Positions 9,854-17,921 of a stretch of 45,859 nucleotides of DNA are shown one piece after another. Under the pieces are notes generated by a model, which did no database searches, was not told where the DNA came from, and saw nothing but the letters and a program-made list of their open reading frames with translations. The stretch spans positions 1-45,859 of the forward strand of contig JAQUWU010000040.1 in assembly GCA_028692715.1 (NCBI GenBank), written 5' to 3'. A program made the translations under genes and the position numbers. Positions within the stretch are counted from its first letter, which is position 1. The number at the start of each line of letters is the position of its first letter. The stretch comes from Paludibacter sp. (lineage in GTDB: Bacteria > Bacteroidota > Bacteroidia > Bacteroidales > Paludibacteraceae).

Positions 9854-9875
9854 TTGGGTTAATCTTCATTTATTG

Positions 9876-9913
9876 AAAAGGACCTCACTATAAATTTTAT
9901 AGTGAGGTCTTTT
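9876..9913. terminator. Bidirectional terminator between TonB receptor and CoADR gene
   Basis: A long stem with core GACCTCACTATAAA paired to TTTATAGTGAGGTC has A-run and T-run flanks on both strands. It lies between the convergent stops at 9853 and 9936. Confidence 0.85.
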
Positions 9914-9935
9914 GTTGATTGTCAATCGTTAGATA

Positions 9936-11630
9936 TTATTTCTCACACGCCCATGGCCAGGCTACAATTCCGCCTTCAAGCACTTTTACATTTGTATATC
10001 CGTTTGCCTGAAGAATCAGAGCTGCCTCGTACCCTCTTAATGATATTTTACACCAGGTAATTATTTCTGTGTTTTTGTCTTTTGGCATTTCGTCTAATCT
10101 TTTTCGAAGTTGCCCGAGTGGAATCAGTTTCTCGCCAATTCCCAAACGCATTTGTTCATATTCATCCGGATTGCGAACATCCAGCAATAACATATTGTCT
10201 TTTACTTTCAGTTTTTCTTTAAGGTCTTCAGCCGAAATTCCGGTATAGTAACCTTTCAATTTGTTTTGCATAATATGAGCAGTAGCAATACTATGATCGA
10301 TGGCTAAAGAGTAAGGAGGCGCATAGGGTAAATCTACTGTTGCCATATCATCCACTGTTAATTTACCTTTTATTGCCATTGCCCAAATAGCTATTTGTTT
10401 GCTAACGTCTCCGGGACCTATAACCTGAGCACCTAAAATTAACCCGGTAAGTTCATCAACAATTAATTTGGTTATCAGCAATTTACCATTCATAAATCCT
10501 GGTTTGTCCAGACTTGCATTAACAACGGTTTTGAGATTTAAGAAACCAAGTCTAATGGCATTACTCTCTGATAGTCCGGTAGATCCGACTCCATAATCAA
10601 ACACTTTGCAGATTCCTGTTTGAATAGTTCCCGGAAATTGCGATATATTTCCTAAAATTAAATTTTCACCTACAATTCGTCCTTGTAAATTAGCTAAATC
10701 GCCATAAGGTGCATGAACCGACAAGTCAGTAATAAGATTCGGAATTTCAACACAATCGCCCACAGCATAGATATCAGGATCAGACGTTTGCATAAACGAA
10801 TCTACAATAATTCCACCTGTTTTTCCGATTTTCAATCCTGCATCTACAGCCAACCTATTGTTTGGAACAACACCAATAGCAACTACAGCCAAATCGCAAG
10901 GGATTTCAGTACCATCCTGTAATTTTACCGATGTTAACTTTCCGTTTTCGCCTAAAAATGCCGCTACGCCATTTTGTAAAATTACATTTACTTTGGTCTG
11001 AACATATTTTTCGACCAAACGAGCCAAGTGTTTATCCAAAAATGTAAGCAATTGAGGCAAAAGTTCAATCAATGTAATTTCAATACCGGCTAGATGAAGG
11101 GCTTCAACAGTTTCGATACCAATTAAACCGCCACCAATTACAACAGCCTTTTTAATGATACCTTCATCGTGAACTTTACGTAAATAATCAGCATCTGTCA
11201 ACGATTGTAGTGAAGTAATACCGTCTAAATCAATTCCGGGAACAGGTGGTTTACGAGCTGTGGCACCCGTAGCAATAACGAGTTTATCGTAAGTTGCTCT
11301 TCCAACTTCGCCAGTCTTAATATCTCTGAATTCGATACGTTTGTTTTTCTTGTCAATAATAGTAACTTCAGTTTGTACTTTGGTAGTGATTTTTTTTGCA
11401 TTCCAAAAGAATTTTGAGTCACGCACTACCCCTGCCGGTGAGCACAAAAGTTGACTACGATCGTCAAAAAATCCTCCAACATAATACGGATAACCACACG
11501 AAGCCATAGAAAGATCAGAGGCTTTTTGATAAATTGTGATATCTGCATTTTCGTCCATCCTGCGAGCTTTCGAAGCTGCTTTGGGACCGGCTGCTGATCC
11601 ACCGATAACAATAATTTTTTTTGAAGCCAT
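9936..11630 (-). CDS. CoA-disulfide/persulfide reductase with C-terminal rhodanese domain
   Basis: This 564-residue cytoplasmic flavoprotein is a fusion of a pyridine nucleotide-disulfide oxidoreductase (about residues 1-450) and a rhodanese domain (about 460-560). The FAD site is IVIGGSAAGPKAA (7-19), the NAD(P)H site is VVIGGGLIGIE and the second FAD motif is IYAVGDC. The single active cysteine typical of CoA-disulfide reductases is C45 in SCGYPYY. The rhodanese cysteine is C527 in WCKISLRGYEA, close to the active loop of known CoADR-RHD proteins. Members reduce CoA disulfide, CoA persulfide or polysulfide with NAD(P)H. The precise substrate is not determinable. It lies 356 bases downstream of the Fe-S gene run on the same strand and may supply or detoxify sulfane sulfur. 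Confidence 0.93.
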   Translation of the reverse strand: MASKKIIVIGGSAAGPKAASKARRMDENADITIYQKASDLSMASCGYPYYVGGFFDDRSQLLCSPAGVVRDSKFFWNAKKITTKVQTEVTIIDKKNKRIEFRDIKTGEVGRATYDKLVIATGATARKPPVPGIDLDGITSLQSLTDADYLRKVHDEGIIKKAVVIGGGLIGIETVEALHLAGIEITLIELLPQLLTFLDKHLARLVEKYVQTKVNVILQNGVAAFLGENGKLTSVKLQDGTEIPCDLAVVAIGVVPNNRLAVDAGLKIGKTGGIIVDSFMQTSDPDIYAVGDCVEIPNLITDLSVHAPYGDLANLQGRIVGENLILGNISQFPGTIQTGICKVFDYGVGSTGLSESNAIRLGFLNLKTVVNASLDKPGFMNGKLLITKLIVDELTGLILGAQVIGPGDVSKQIAIWAMAIKGKLTVDDMATVDLPYAPPYSLAIDHSIATAHIMQNKLKGYYTGISAEDLKEKLKVKDNMLLLDVRNPDEYEQMRLGIGEKLIPLGQLRKRLDEMPKDKNTEIITWCKISLRGYEAALILQANGYTNVKVLEGGIVAWPWACEK

Positions 11631-11986
11631 AATTACACTATTTAGAATTGGTATTAGAGATTTAGTACTTTAAGTAAATGCGTAAGTTTAACTGAGAGTT
11701 TCTTGAATGTATTATTATTTTTAATGAATATTCGAAATATTACCGACAAAACAACTTTAGATATTTTCTTTTGTGAACTTCATATTGATTTCAGCACAAA
11801 AAACACTCAAAAACTTATAAAAAAATTGTAAGTTATATGATGTTTACCACCTTAAAAGGTAAAAATAGCAAGTCTGATTTCACAAAAACATTTGAATATT
11901 TTTGACCTCCTAAAATTTCGGGAGGTACTATATTCTCTTGTTTTGATGAAATAAAGTATAAATATAAAAAAAATATTTGATTTGAG
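11631..11986. other. Gap between CoADR gene and C_GCAxxG_C_C gene
   Basis: No gene is seen in these 356 AT-rich bases. A weak hairpin with arms ACCTCC and GGAGGT lies at about 11904-11925, without a proper T-run. It should contain the 3' end of the upstream transcript and a promoter for the CoADR gene, but no clear TAnnTTTG element was found. Confidence 0.5.
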
Positions 11987-12454
11987 TTAGAGTAAAAGTA
12001 ATTCTTTACCAATAATCTGAGCAGCTTTGTCTACGCAACGTGTACAAGGTCTTGACTTATAGTAGTTTTCGGTCCTATCGGCTGATTCCGGATTTTGAGG
12101 TACGTGCTTAATTTTTAGTAAATCGGCACAAATATAAGAACCCATTTCATATTTGAATTTATTGGCAACATCCTGAACTGCTTTGTAGTTTTTGTTCTTT
12201 GATGCTTTATCTTTTGTGTCGATAAACGGATATTTTAATCCTAACAACAGAAACATTCCCGAAACAGCACCGCACACTTCCCTTAATCGTCCCATTCCAC
12301 CGCCAAAAGAAGTTGCCAGTTTTGCTGACATTTCCTTATCCATTCCGTACATATCGGAAAAAGCCATAAAGACAGATTGTGAACAATTATATCCTTCTTC
12401 GAAAAACGCAACTGCCCTTGCCCTTCTTATTTCAATTTCTTCTTCAGCTGTCAT
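11987..12454 (-). CDS. C_GCAxxG_C_C family redox protein
   Basis: This 155-residue protein matches the C_GCAxxG_C_C family, also called split-soret cytochrome-like or putative redox-active proteins. C24 lies in GYNCSQSV, C61 in CGAVSG, a further Cys in YICADLL, and the closing pair is in RPCTRCV near residue 135. The conserved cysteines suggest metal or Fe-S binding, but the biochemical role of the family is not established. Its start overlaps the stop of the thioesterase gene by 4 bases (ATGA type), so the two are translationally coupled. It is the last member of the compact run that begins near 19644. Confidence 0.88.
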   Translation of the reverse strand: MTAEEEIEIRRARAVAFFEEGYNCSQSVFMAFSDMYGMDKEMSAKLATSFGGGMGRLREVCGAVSGMFLLLGLKYPFIDTKDKASKNKNYKAVQDVANKFKYEMGSYICADLLKIKHVPQNPESADRTENYYKSRPCTRCVDKAAQIIGKELLLL

Positions 12455-12876
12455 TTATCTATTATTTGAGTTGTTGTATGTTTTTGTATGGCTTCCAATA
12501 AAAAATCAGGAGCAGAACATGGTTTCCAGTTATCACGTCCAACGAATGCTATTTCAGTTTCAGCTTCATTAATTAACTGATTTTGTTCATTGTACATCTG
12601 ATAAGTAAACCACATACGAACACCTTTCATTGCTTTTAATCTGGTTTTCACTGTTAATAATTCATCGTAACGGGTTGTTTTGATAAATTTAAAGTTCATG
12701 GTAATTACCGGACACATTACACCCGATTGTTCGAGCGAATTGTACGAAACTCCGATACTACGAAACAACTCCCAACGAGCTGCTTCGTAATACTTTACAT
12801 AGTTGGCATGATGCATAGTTCCCATCTGATCGGTATCGGGATATGCCACCCTGAATTTATAGTCGTATGTAATCAT
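12451..12876 (-). CDS. Acyl-CoA thioesterase, 4HBT (YbgC/FadM-like)
   Basis: This 141-residue hot-dog-fold protein has the YPDTDQMGTMHHANYVKYYE segment of the 4-hydroxybenzoyl-CoA thioesterase family, including the catalytic Asp (of DTDQMG) and conserved His-Asn. It hydrolyses acyl-CoA thioesters in the cytoplasm; the chain-length preference is unknown. It overlaps the C_GCAxxG_C_C gene by 4 bases and follows the NifX-like gene after 57 bases. Its link to the Fe-S/metal theme is unclear and may be mere operon membership. Confidence 0.9.
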   Translation of the reverse strand: MITYDYKFRVAYPDTDQMGTMHHANYVKYYEAARWELFRSIGVSYNSLEQSGVMCPVITMNFKFIKTTRYDELLTVKTRLKAMKGVRMWFTYQMYNEQNQLINEAETEIAFVGRDNWKPCSAPDFLLEAIQKHTTTQIIDK

Positions 12877-12933
12877 TAATTTATTTACTATTTAAGTATT
12901 TACTATTTTAAATTGAATAACTTGGAAATTGCT

Positions 12934-13314
12934 TTAGTGATTACAAACGTGTTCATCAGCACCAGAGTTTGCATGAGCTGCACAACTTGAGCCGCCATCT
13001 TGAATATTCCCGGATAGGTATTCTTTTACGATTTCATCTATATCTCCTTTACAATTACGAATGACTTCGATATTTTGCGAAGCTAGTTTACTGATTGCTC
13101 CATCACCAATACCTCCAGCAAGCATTACACTTACACCCATTTCGGCTAAATCATAAGCGATATTCGATTTACAACCGCATCCCTGTGGTGATTGTAATGG
13201 TTGTTTTTCAAGAACTTCATTCTTTACGGAAATGTTATATATAGAGTAAAACTCGCAATGACCAAAGTGATCATCAATTCGGTTGTTTCCTTTTGTTGGA
13301 ACAGCAATTTTCAT
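12934..13314 (-). CDS. NifX/NifB-type dinitrogenase Fe-Mo cofactor family protein (1)
   Basis: This 126-residue protein has the NifX-like alpha/beta fold of the dinitrogenase iron-molybdenum cofactor family (about residues 1-100). It begins MKIAVPTKG and has the hallmark DHFGHCEFY. CGCKSNIAYDLAE and AGGIGDGAI follow, and the tail is rich in Cys and His (SSCAAHA, EHVCNH). Family members carry metal clusters; the ORP protein carries a Mo-Cu sulfide cluster. The Cys/His tail may be an extra ligand set. It is one of three NifX-like genes in this gene run and lies 24 bases downstream of the Mrp-type ATPase, a pairing usual for these proteins. Confidence 0.9.
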   Translation of the reverse strand: MKIAVPTKGNNRIDDHFGHCEFYSIYNISVKNEVLEKQPLQSPQGCGCKSNIAYDLAEMGVSVMLAGGIGDGAISKLASQNIEVIRNCKGDIDEIVKEYLSGNIQDGGSSCAAHANSGADEHVCNH

Positions 13315-13338
13315 TTGAATGGTTTTATTATTGATGTT

Positions 13339-14157
13339 TTACTTTATATATTTAAAAATCCGTGGTTGTGAAACAATTTTTTCGGTGAGTGTTGTAAATG
13401 CTTTTTCAATATTTGCGTCTGCAAAAATATCCTGTAATTTACCTTTATCACAGCTTTCGGCAATAGTTTCATTCATTGGAATTTGTGCTAATAATGGGAT
13501 ATCGAAAGTTTTAGAAAGAAATTCGGCACCCCCTTTTCCAAACAAAAAGTATTTTTCATCAGGATGAATAGTAGGACTAAACCAGGACATATTCTCAATA
13601 ACTCCAATAATAGGAAGACCTATTTTGTCATCCTGCAACATACCAATAGCTCGCTGAACATCGTCGTGTGCCATTTTTTGAGGCGTTGTTACAACAACTG
13701 CCCCTGCAATAACAAACTCCTGCATAAGTGTGATGTGAATATCGCCTGTTCCGGGAGGTGTGTCAACAATAAGATAATCCAACTCTTCCCAATCGGTGTC
13801 ATTCAACAATTGCTTTAACACATTGGTGACCATAGGTCCTCGCCAAACCACAGGTTGTGATTGTTCGAAAAAGAAACCAATACTCATCAATTTTATACCA
13901 AAGCGATTAAAGGGGACTAACATTGTTTTCCCGTTTTTCTCTACCGATTCGGGACGACCACTATCATTGAGATTAAATAATGTTGGGATGGAAGGACCAA
14001 AAATATCAGCATCAAGCAAACCAACTGAATGTCCATCGCGGGCAAGTGACAAAGCTAAACCTGCAGCTACAGTTGATTTTCCTACACCTCCTTTGCCGGA
14101 AACGACCATGATTATTTTTTTTACATTACTGAGTTTTGTTTTTTGTATTTGAGTCAT
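13339..14157 (-). CDS. Mrp/NBP35-type P-loop ATPase (Fe-S carrier)
   Basis: This 272-residue ATPase has the deviant Walker A motif SGKGGVGKSTVAAGLA (about residues 20-35), DADIFGPSIP, and the switch/Walker B region DTPPGTGDIHI. It belongs to the Mrp/ApbC/NBP35 family, which binds and transfers [4Fe-4S] clusters. It lacks the N-terminal DUF59 domain. The segment after IENMSWF reads SPTIHPDEKY, so the CxxC pair that bridges the cluster in many Mrp proteins is missing; this is also a common Bacteroidales variant. It lies 24 bases upstream of a NifX-like gene and 28 bases downstream of a PPOX-like gene. It likely loads or matures the NifX-like protein or other Fe-S targets, which is inference. 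Confidence 0.93.
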   Translation of the reverse strand: MTQIQKTKLSNVKKIIMVVSGKGGVGKSTVAAGLALSLARDGHSVGLLDADIFGPSIPTLFNLNDSGRPESVEKNGKTMLVPFNRFGIKLMSIGFFFEQSQPVVWRGPMVTNVLKQLLNDTDWEELDYLIVDTPPGTGDIHITLMQEFVIAGAVVVTTPQKMAHDDVQRAIGMLQDDKIGLPIIGVIENMSWFSPTIHPDEKYFLFGKGGAEFLSKTFDIPLLAQIPMNETIAESCDKGKLQDIFADANIEKAFTTLTEKIVSQPRIFKYIK

Positions 14158-14185
14158 AACAACAACTTTTAATTTGATTAGCTAT

Positions 14186-14563
14186 TTAAATAATTTTTTG
14201 TGCTCCTGCATAAACTTCTTGAATTTCAATAACAGCCACTCCATGGCCTGGCAAACGGGTAGAATTCCATTTTTTCATATCATCAAACAATTCTCCTTCA
14301 GTAAAATAACTTATCGTTCCTTTTATTTGATACGATTTATCCTCTGCCGTTAAGAAAAGGATAGACCCTGTACTTCCAGAACTTATATTCTCAAAAGTTT
14401 TACTGAAAAAATTATTTGCTACTAAAATTTTTTCGTCATTAAAGAGGGATACACAGGTTGCATAAATCGAATTTGGGTTTCCTTGTTTGTTAACTGTGCT
14501 AAAAACAATCGGCCCTTTCCTGGTTTTCCAGGCTTCGCTTACAATTTCGGGTAATTTGTTCAT
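14186..14563 (-). CDS. PPOX-like flavin-binding protein
   Basis: This 125-residue protein has the split-barrel fold of the pyridoxamine-5'-phosphate oxidase-like family. Features are a GPIVFSTVNKQGNPNSIY strand-turn near residue 20, NNFFSKTFENI, and a basic WNSTRLPG loop. Such proteins bind FMN, F420 or heme and act as small oxidoreductases. The substrate is unknown. Its place between the mini-ferredoxin and the Mrp ATPase suggests a redox role in the metal/Fe-S operon. The 85-base gap upstream holds a CCCCTAACCCC-type repeat. Confidence 0.8.
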   Translation of the reverse strand: MNKLPEIVSEAWKTRKGPIVFSTVNKQGNPNSIYATCVSLFNDEKILVANNFFSKTFENISSGSTGSILFLTAEDKSYQIKGTISYFTEGELFDDMKKWNSTRLPGHGVAVIEIQEVYAGAQKII

Positions 14564-14579
14564 TTTGTTGATTTTTTAT

Positions 14580-14600
14580 GACCCCTAACCCCTAAAGGGG
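14580..14600. repeat. CCCCTAACCCCTAAAGGGG-type dispersed repeat, single copy
   Basis: ACCCCTAACCCCTAAAGGGG lies between the mini-ferredoxin and PPOX genes. The same motif appears as inverted pairs at 35559-35643 and 37551-37690 and in a looser form near 25680. Only one arm is visible here. This motif is common between genes in Bacteroidota. Confidence 0.7.
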
Positions 14601-14648
14601 AGCAAAAGAGTCGGTTGTTTAACTAATTATGTATTTAATATCACTTTT

Positions 14649-14759
14649 TTATTGTTTAGTATTTAACTGTTTGATAGCTTCGGATGGACAAATCCGAACA
14701 CATTTCCTACAGTTTTTACATAAGTCTTCAAGATCTACGTAAATTTTTTCTGTTTTCAA
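14649..14759 (-). CDS. 36-residue single-cluster mini-ferredoxin
   Basis: On the minus strand a frame from TTG (14759-14757) to TAA (14651-14649) encodes 36 residues with a complete [4Fe-4S] signature, CKNCRKCVRICPSEAI (C-x2-C-x2-C-x3-CP), after a short acidic lead and before a QLNTKQ tail. Three in-frame TAA codons directly precede the TTG, so the protein cannot be longer upstream. It starts 16 bases after the VOC gene stop and fits the spacing of the operon. It could supply electrons or a cluster to the neighbouring MinD-ferredoxin, Mrp and PPOX proteins. It could also be the relic of a two-cluster ferredoxin. The non-ATG start is the main uncertainty. Confidence 0.55.
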   Translation of the reverse strand: MKTEKIYVDLEDLCKNCRKCVRICPSEAIKQLNTKQ

Positions 14760-14775
14760 GCTTTATTATTATCTC

Positions 14776-15156
14776 TTAAATCGATTGTTTTATCTCAAAA
14801 ATATTCTGATTTGAATCACTTAAAAATAAAGTTCCGGAGTTGGGTAAAATAGATGTTTTGTAGCCATTTTGGATTGCTTTTGCTGTTATTTCAGTCACCC
14901 TATGAGTTGAAAAGCAAACATGATTAAAGGTATTGATTTTCAGATTATCCTGATTATCCAGAATAAACAGTTCCAATTCCATTTCAGGGCATTCACCGGA
15001 GATTACCGTGGTGGCAGTTAGGATATTAAAGATATTAGCTGCATTTTCCTGAGTTAAAACAAAAGTTTTTTTGATTTTGAAATCAAAAATTTCCTCGTAA
15101 AAAGTTTTTACATCTTTTTCACAAACAGTTAATCCAATATGTTTTATATTATTCAT
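14776..15156 (-). CDS. VOC (glyoxalase/bleomycin-resistance) superfamily protein
   Basis: This 126-residue protein has two beta-alpha-beta-beta-beta halves of the vicinal oxygen chelate fold. The likely metal ligands are His of HIGLTV (N-terminal), Glu of MELELF, His of FNHVCF and Glu of IFEIKQ. It resembles methylmalonyl-CoA epimerase/lactoylglutathione lyase-like members in size, but the substrate cannot be told. It lies 26 bases downstream of the TonB receptor and 16 bases upstream of the mini-ferredoxin, so it is probably in the same operon. Confidence 0.85.
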   Translation of the reverse strand: MNNIKHIGLTVCEKDVKTFYEEIFDFKIKKTFVLTQENAANIFNILTATTVISGECPEMELELFILDNQDNLKINTFNHVCFSTHRVTEITAKAIQNGYKTSILPNSGTLFLSDSNQNIFEIKQSI

Positions 15157-15182
15157 AATGATTTTATATTAGTACACACTAA

Positions 15183-17414
15183 TTAGTTAATTCCAAAAGG
15201 CACTTTCAAGCTTAAACTTATGTTTCTACCCTCATTGAAATAGCCCAAAGGTTTCAGAGTTGATAAATGGTCGAAATATTGAGTATCAAAAATATTATTA
15301 CCCGAAAGTCCAATATTCATCAATTGATTGCTGAGTTTTATATCAGCATTAATTCCTACATTTACAAGCGTATATCCATCCGTTGCTGATTCATAAGGCG
15401 ATGGATGGTTTTGTTTTAATGCCGTAAGAGCGGATATTTTAAAATTCGGGTGTAATAAAAACCCAATCTTTTCCCGTTCGACCCATGTTTCGTAGCGGAA
15501 CTTATGGGCTGGAATAAAGGGTAGATAATTATCGTTTTCCTGTACTCCAATTACAGATGAATAAGTTCCCTGAACATGCCACCAAGGCATTGACTTAGGA
15601 TGAAAATGAATTCCTGCTTCCCCACCGTATAATTTAGCATTTGTTTGTGAAAAACGATAAATTGTCAAACCGGTTGATGTCAACTCAGTTGTAGGAGAAA
15701 TAAAAATATAATTATCAATCAGGTTGTAAAATCCAGCCAAATCGAATGATAAATACTCTCCATGAAAATGCATGCTTATGTCCGTTTCATAAGCATCTTC
15801 TGCTTGCAATTCTGCATTTCCAATTTCATATCGGTCGCCATGCATTCCGTTGGAAGTAAGTTCCGATAAATTTGGTGCACGATATGATTTTGCTAAATTA
15901 GCCCTGAGCATAAATTTTTCATTCAGGTTGTATGTCAATCCCACTGAAGCATTGGGACTAGAAAAATCAAGTGATAAGGGAGCATGATAACTCTCAGTAC
16001 CTAGAGTGCCCATTGCATAAGTTTCAGTTTTGTACATATCAAATCGAAGTCCTCCTTGCAATTTTAATTTTTCAAAGAACGTGTATTGTATCAAGCCAAA
16101 AACGCCAATATTATTTACATCAGCATCGGGTAGAAATTGAGCCGCACGATTGTTCTGGTTTCGATTTGTCTGGCTTTTCCCCTGAAAACCTACAATGTAA
16201 TCTGAACCCACTTTCGATGGCAAATATACTTTCGATTCGTAGGTAATTGTATTCAGGTTCATCTCAACAACCGGTATATCGAGCGTGGTTTGTAATTTAC
16301 GCAAAGCAACCTGATAAGCAACGTTAGTTTCCCATTTAAAATTTCCAAGATATAATTTATTCTGAGAAGAAATTAAATGATGATTCAAATCCTGATACCA
16401 AATATCATTGTCTCGACCTTGCTCTGTAATAAGCGGGATTACGGCAGGGACTGACATTCCTAATTTCTGTTTAAAATAATCGTATGATAGTTTAAACGTT
16501 CCAATTTGACCTGTATAACCTGTATTTGAGCTTACCGACCATTCGTTAAACCTTGAATTTGGAACAAAAGCACCACCACCTTGTCTGTAATCGGCATGAG
16601 TTTTATTACTGACTCTCAATCCGCCAAAATAATGTTGAGACGCTCCTTTTATACCCAAACTATTATTTAGTCCCAATGTGTTGGAATGTAATTGAGTTTG
16701 ATAATCACCAATAATTTCACCCGTTGGTGCTGTTTTTCCCTTGATAAAATTAATTACGCCACCAATGGCATCTGAGCCATAGAGTAACGATGCCGGTCCT
16801 TTTATTATTTCAACTTGGTCTACATCATTATCGTCAACGCCTAAGGGATGATTTTCGCTAAACTGATAATTTTCAATACGCACTCCATTGCACAACACCA
16901 AAATATCGTTCATTGAAAGTCCTCTGATAACGGGTTTAGAAACTCCTTGTCCTTTGGAAATCATATCTACTCCGGGAACTTGCATAAGCGATTCCATAAA
17001 ATTTGGCGTACCTGACTGTAAAATATCTTTACTTTTCAACACATCAATCTTTACGGCATTATCATGTTGCGAACTGATTAATCCACCGGTAATAACTACT
17101 TCCTGCGATTCTATCACTGATTCGGAAAGTGTTACATCTAATTGATTTAAAGAATTTTGAAAATCAGTAAGCTTTATTAAAGTGTTATATCCTATATACG
17201 AGAATTGTATTTTTATTTTTCCGGCCGGGAGGTTTTCAATACGATATTCTCCATTTTTATCTGAGACAGTTCCCCTGTTCAATTCCGGTAAAACAATGGT
17301 ACATCCTACTAAGGGACTACCGTTTGTAGATGTAACTTTGCCAGTTATTTGTATTTGTGCTGACAAGCTTATACCGATAAACATCAGTATAAGCAATAAT
17401 GTTATTTTTTTCAT
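15183..17414 (-). CDS. TonB-dependent outer-membrane receptor inside the ORP-like gene run
   Basis: This is a 743-residue receptor. It has a signal peptide (residues 1-19, ending SLSA-Q), a CarboxypepD_reg-like domain (about 22-105), a plug with VSKPVIRGLSMND, NHPLGVDDNDV and IIKGPASLLYGSDAIGGV, and a beta-barrel ending in LSLKVPFGIN. It is a paralogue of the 7433-9853 receptor and, like it, follows a CPIC/His small membrane protein (153 bases away). Its position between the paired MinD-ferredoxin ATPases and the Mrp/NifX genes suggests that it imports the metal or metal complex that these proteins handle. The ligand itself is unknown. Confidence 0.92.
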   Translation of the reverse strand: MKKITLLLILMFIGISLSAQIQITGKVTSTNGSPLVGCTIVLPELNRGTVSDKNGEYRIENLPAGKIKIQFSYIGYNTLIKLTDFQNSLNQLDVTLSESVIESQEVVITGGLISSQHDNAVKIDVLKSKDILQSGTPNFMESLMQVPGVDMISKGQGVSKPVIRGLSMNDILVLCNGVRIENYQFSENHPLGVDDNDVDQVEIIKGPASLLYGSDAIGGVINFIKGKTAPTGEIIGDYQTQLHSNTLGLNNSLGIKGASQHYFGGLRVSNKTHADYRQGGGAFVPNSRFNEWSVSSNTGYTGQIGTFKLSYDYFKQKLGMSVPAVIPLITEQGRDNDIWYQDLNHHLISSQNKLYLGNFKWETNVAYQVALRKLQTTLDIPVVEMNLNTITYESKVYLPSKVGSDYIVGFQGKSQTNRNQNNRAAQFLPDADVNNIGVFGLIQYTFFEKLKLQGGLRFDMYKTETYAMGTLGTESYHAPLSLDFSSPNASVGLTYNLNEKFMLRANLAKSYRAPNLSELTSNGMHGDRYEIGNAELQAEDAYETDISMHFHGEYLSFDLAGFYNLIDNYIFISPTTELTSTGLTIYRFSQTNAKLYGGEAGIHFHPKSMPWWHVQGTYSSVIGVQENDNYLPFIPAHKFRYETWVEREKIGFLLHPNFKISALTALKQNHPSPYESATDGYTLVNVGINADIKLSNQLMNIGLSGNNIFDTQYFDHLSTLKPLGYFNEGRNISLSLKVPFGIN

Positions 17415-17567
17415 CTTTATTTTGTTTTCTGTATGTTAAGTACTGGAAATAATATAATGTCTTATTACTATTAAGCGAATAAGTTGTTCATCTTATTTTT
17501 ATTAAATAGTAAATGGTACATTGTAAAATAGTAAATACTTAGTCTATTCCTGTATGTATTTTATTGA

Positions 17568-17903
17568 TTAAATTGTATTTAAAATCAATAGTACAGGAGG
17601 CGAACGCAACAAAAAACTGAGAAAAAAATATTTATTTACAACAACTTCATTAATAGCAAAAACAAGCTCTCCAAAACATTCTTTTAGGTACTCATGATAG
17701 AATTTATGCGTACTATTAAACTGAAAAAAATGAAATGCACAGATAGGACAAATCTTGTGGTAAACATCTAAATGGTTTTCGTCCTTAATGATTTTCGTAA
17801 TAGTAAAAACATGATCGTGCCTGTGAAATACTTTTACTGCCATAGGCATCAAAAATATCCAAAGAAGGACTAGAGAGATTATCTGTTTTTTTACGGAACT
17901 CAT
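17568..17903 (-). CDS. Small His/CPIC membrane protein, paralogue
   Basis: This 111-residue protein has an N-terminal hydrophobic segment (about 8-24), a histidine cluster VFHRHDHVF, a KICPICAFHFFQF motif near residue 51, and a C-terminal LLRSPPVLL stretch. The order of elements matches the 113-residue protein at 6766-7107, though overall identity is low. It starts 18 bases after the stop of the second MinD-ferredoxin gene and precedes the TonB receptor, so it is in the operon. A periplasmic metal-binding accessory is the likely role, by inference. Confidence 0.7.
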   Translation of the reverse strand: MSSVKKQIISLVLLWIFLMPMAVKVFHRHDHVFTITKIIKDENHLDVYHKICPICAFHFFQFNSTHKFYHEYLKECFGELVFAINEVVVNKYFFLSFLLRSPPVLLILNTI

Positions 17904-17921
17904 TCTTTACCTTTTGTTAAT

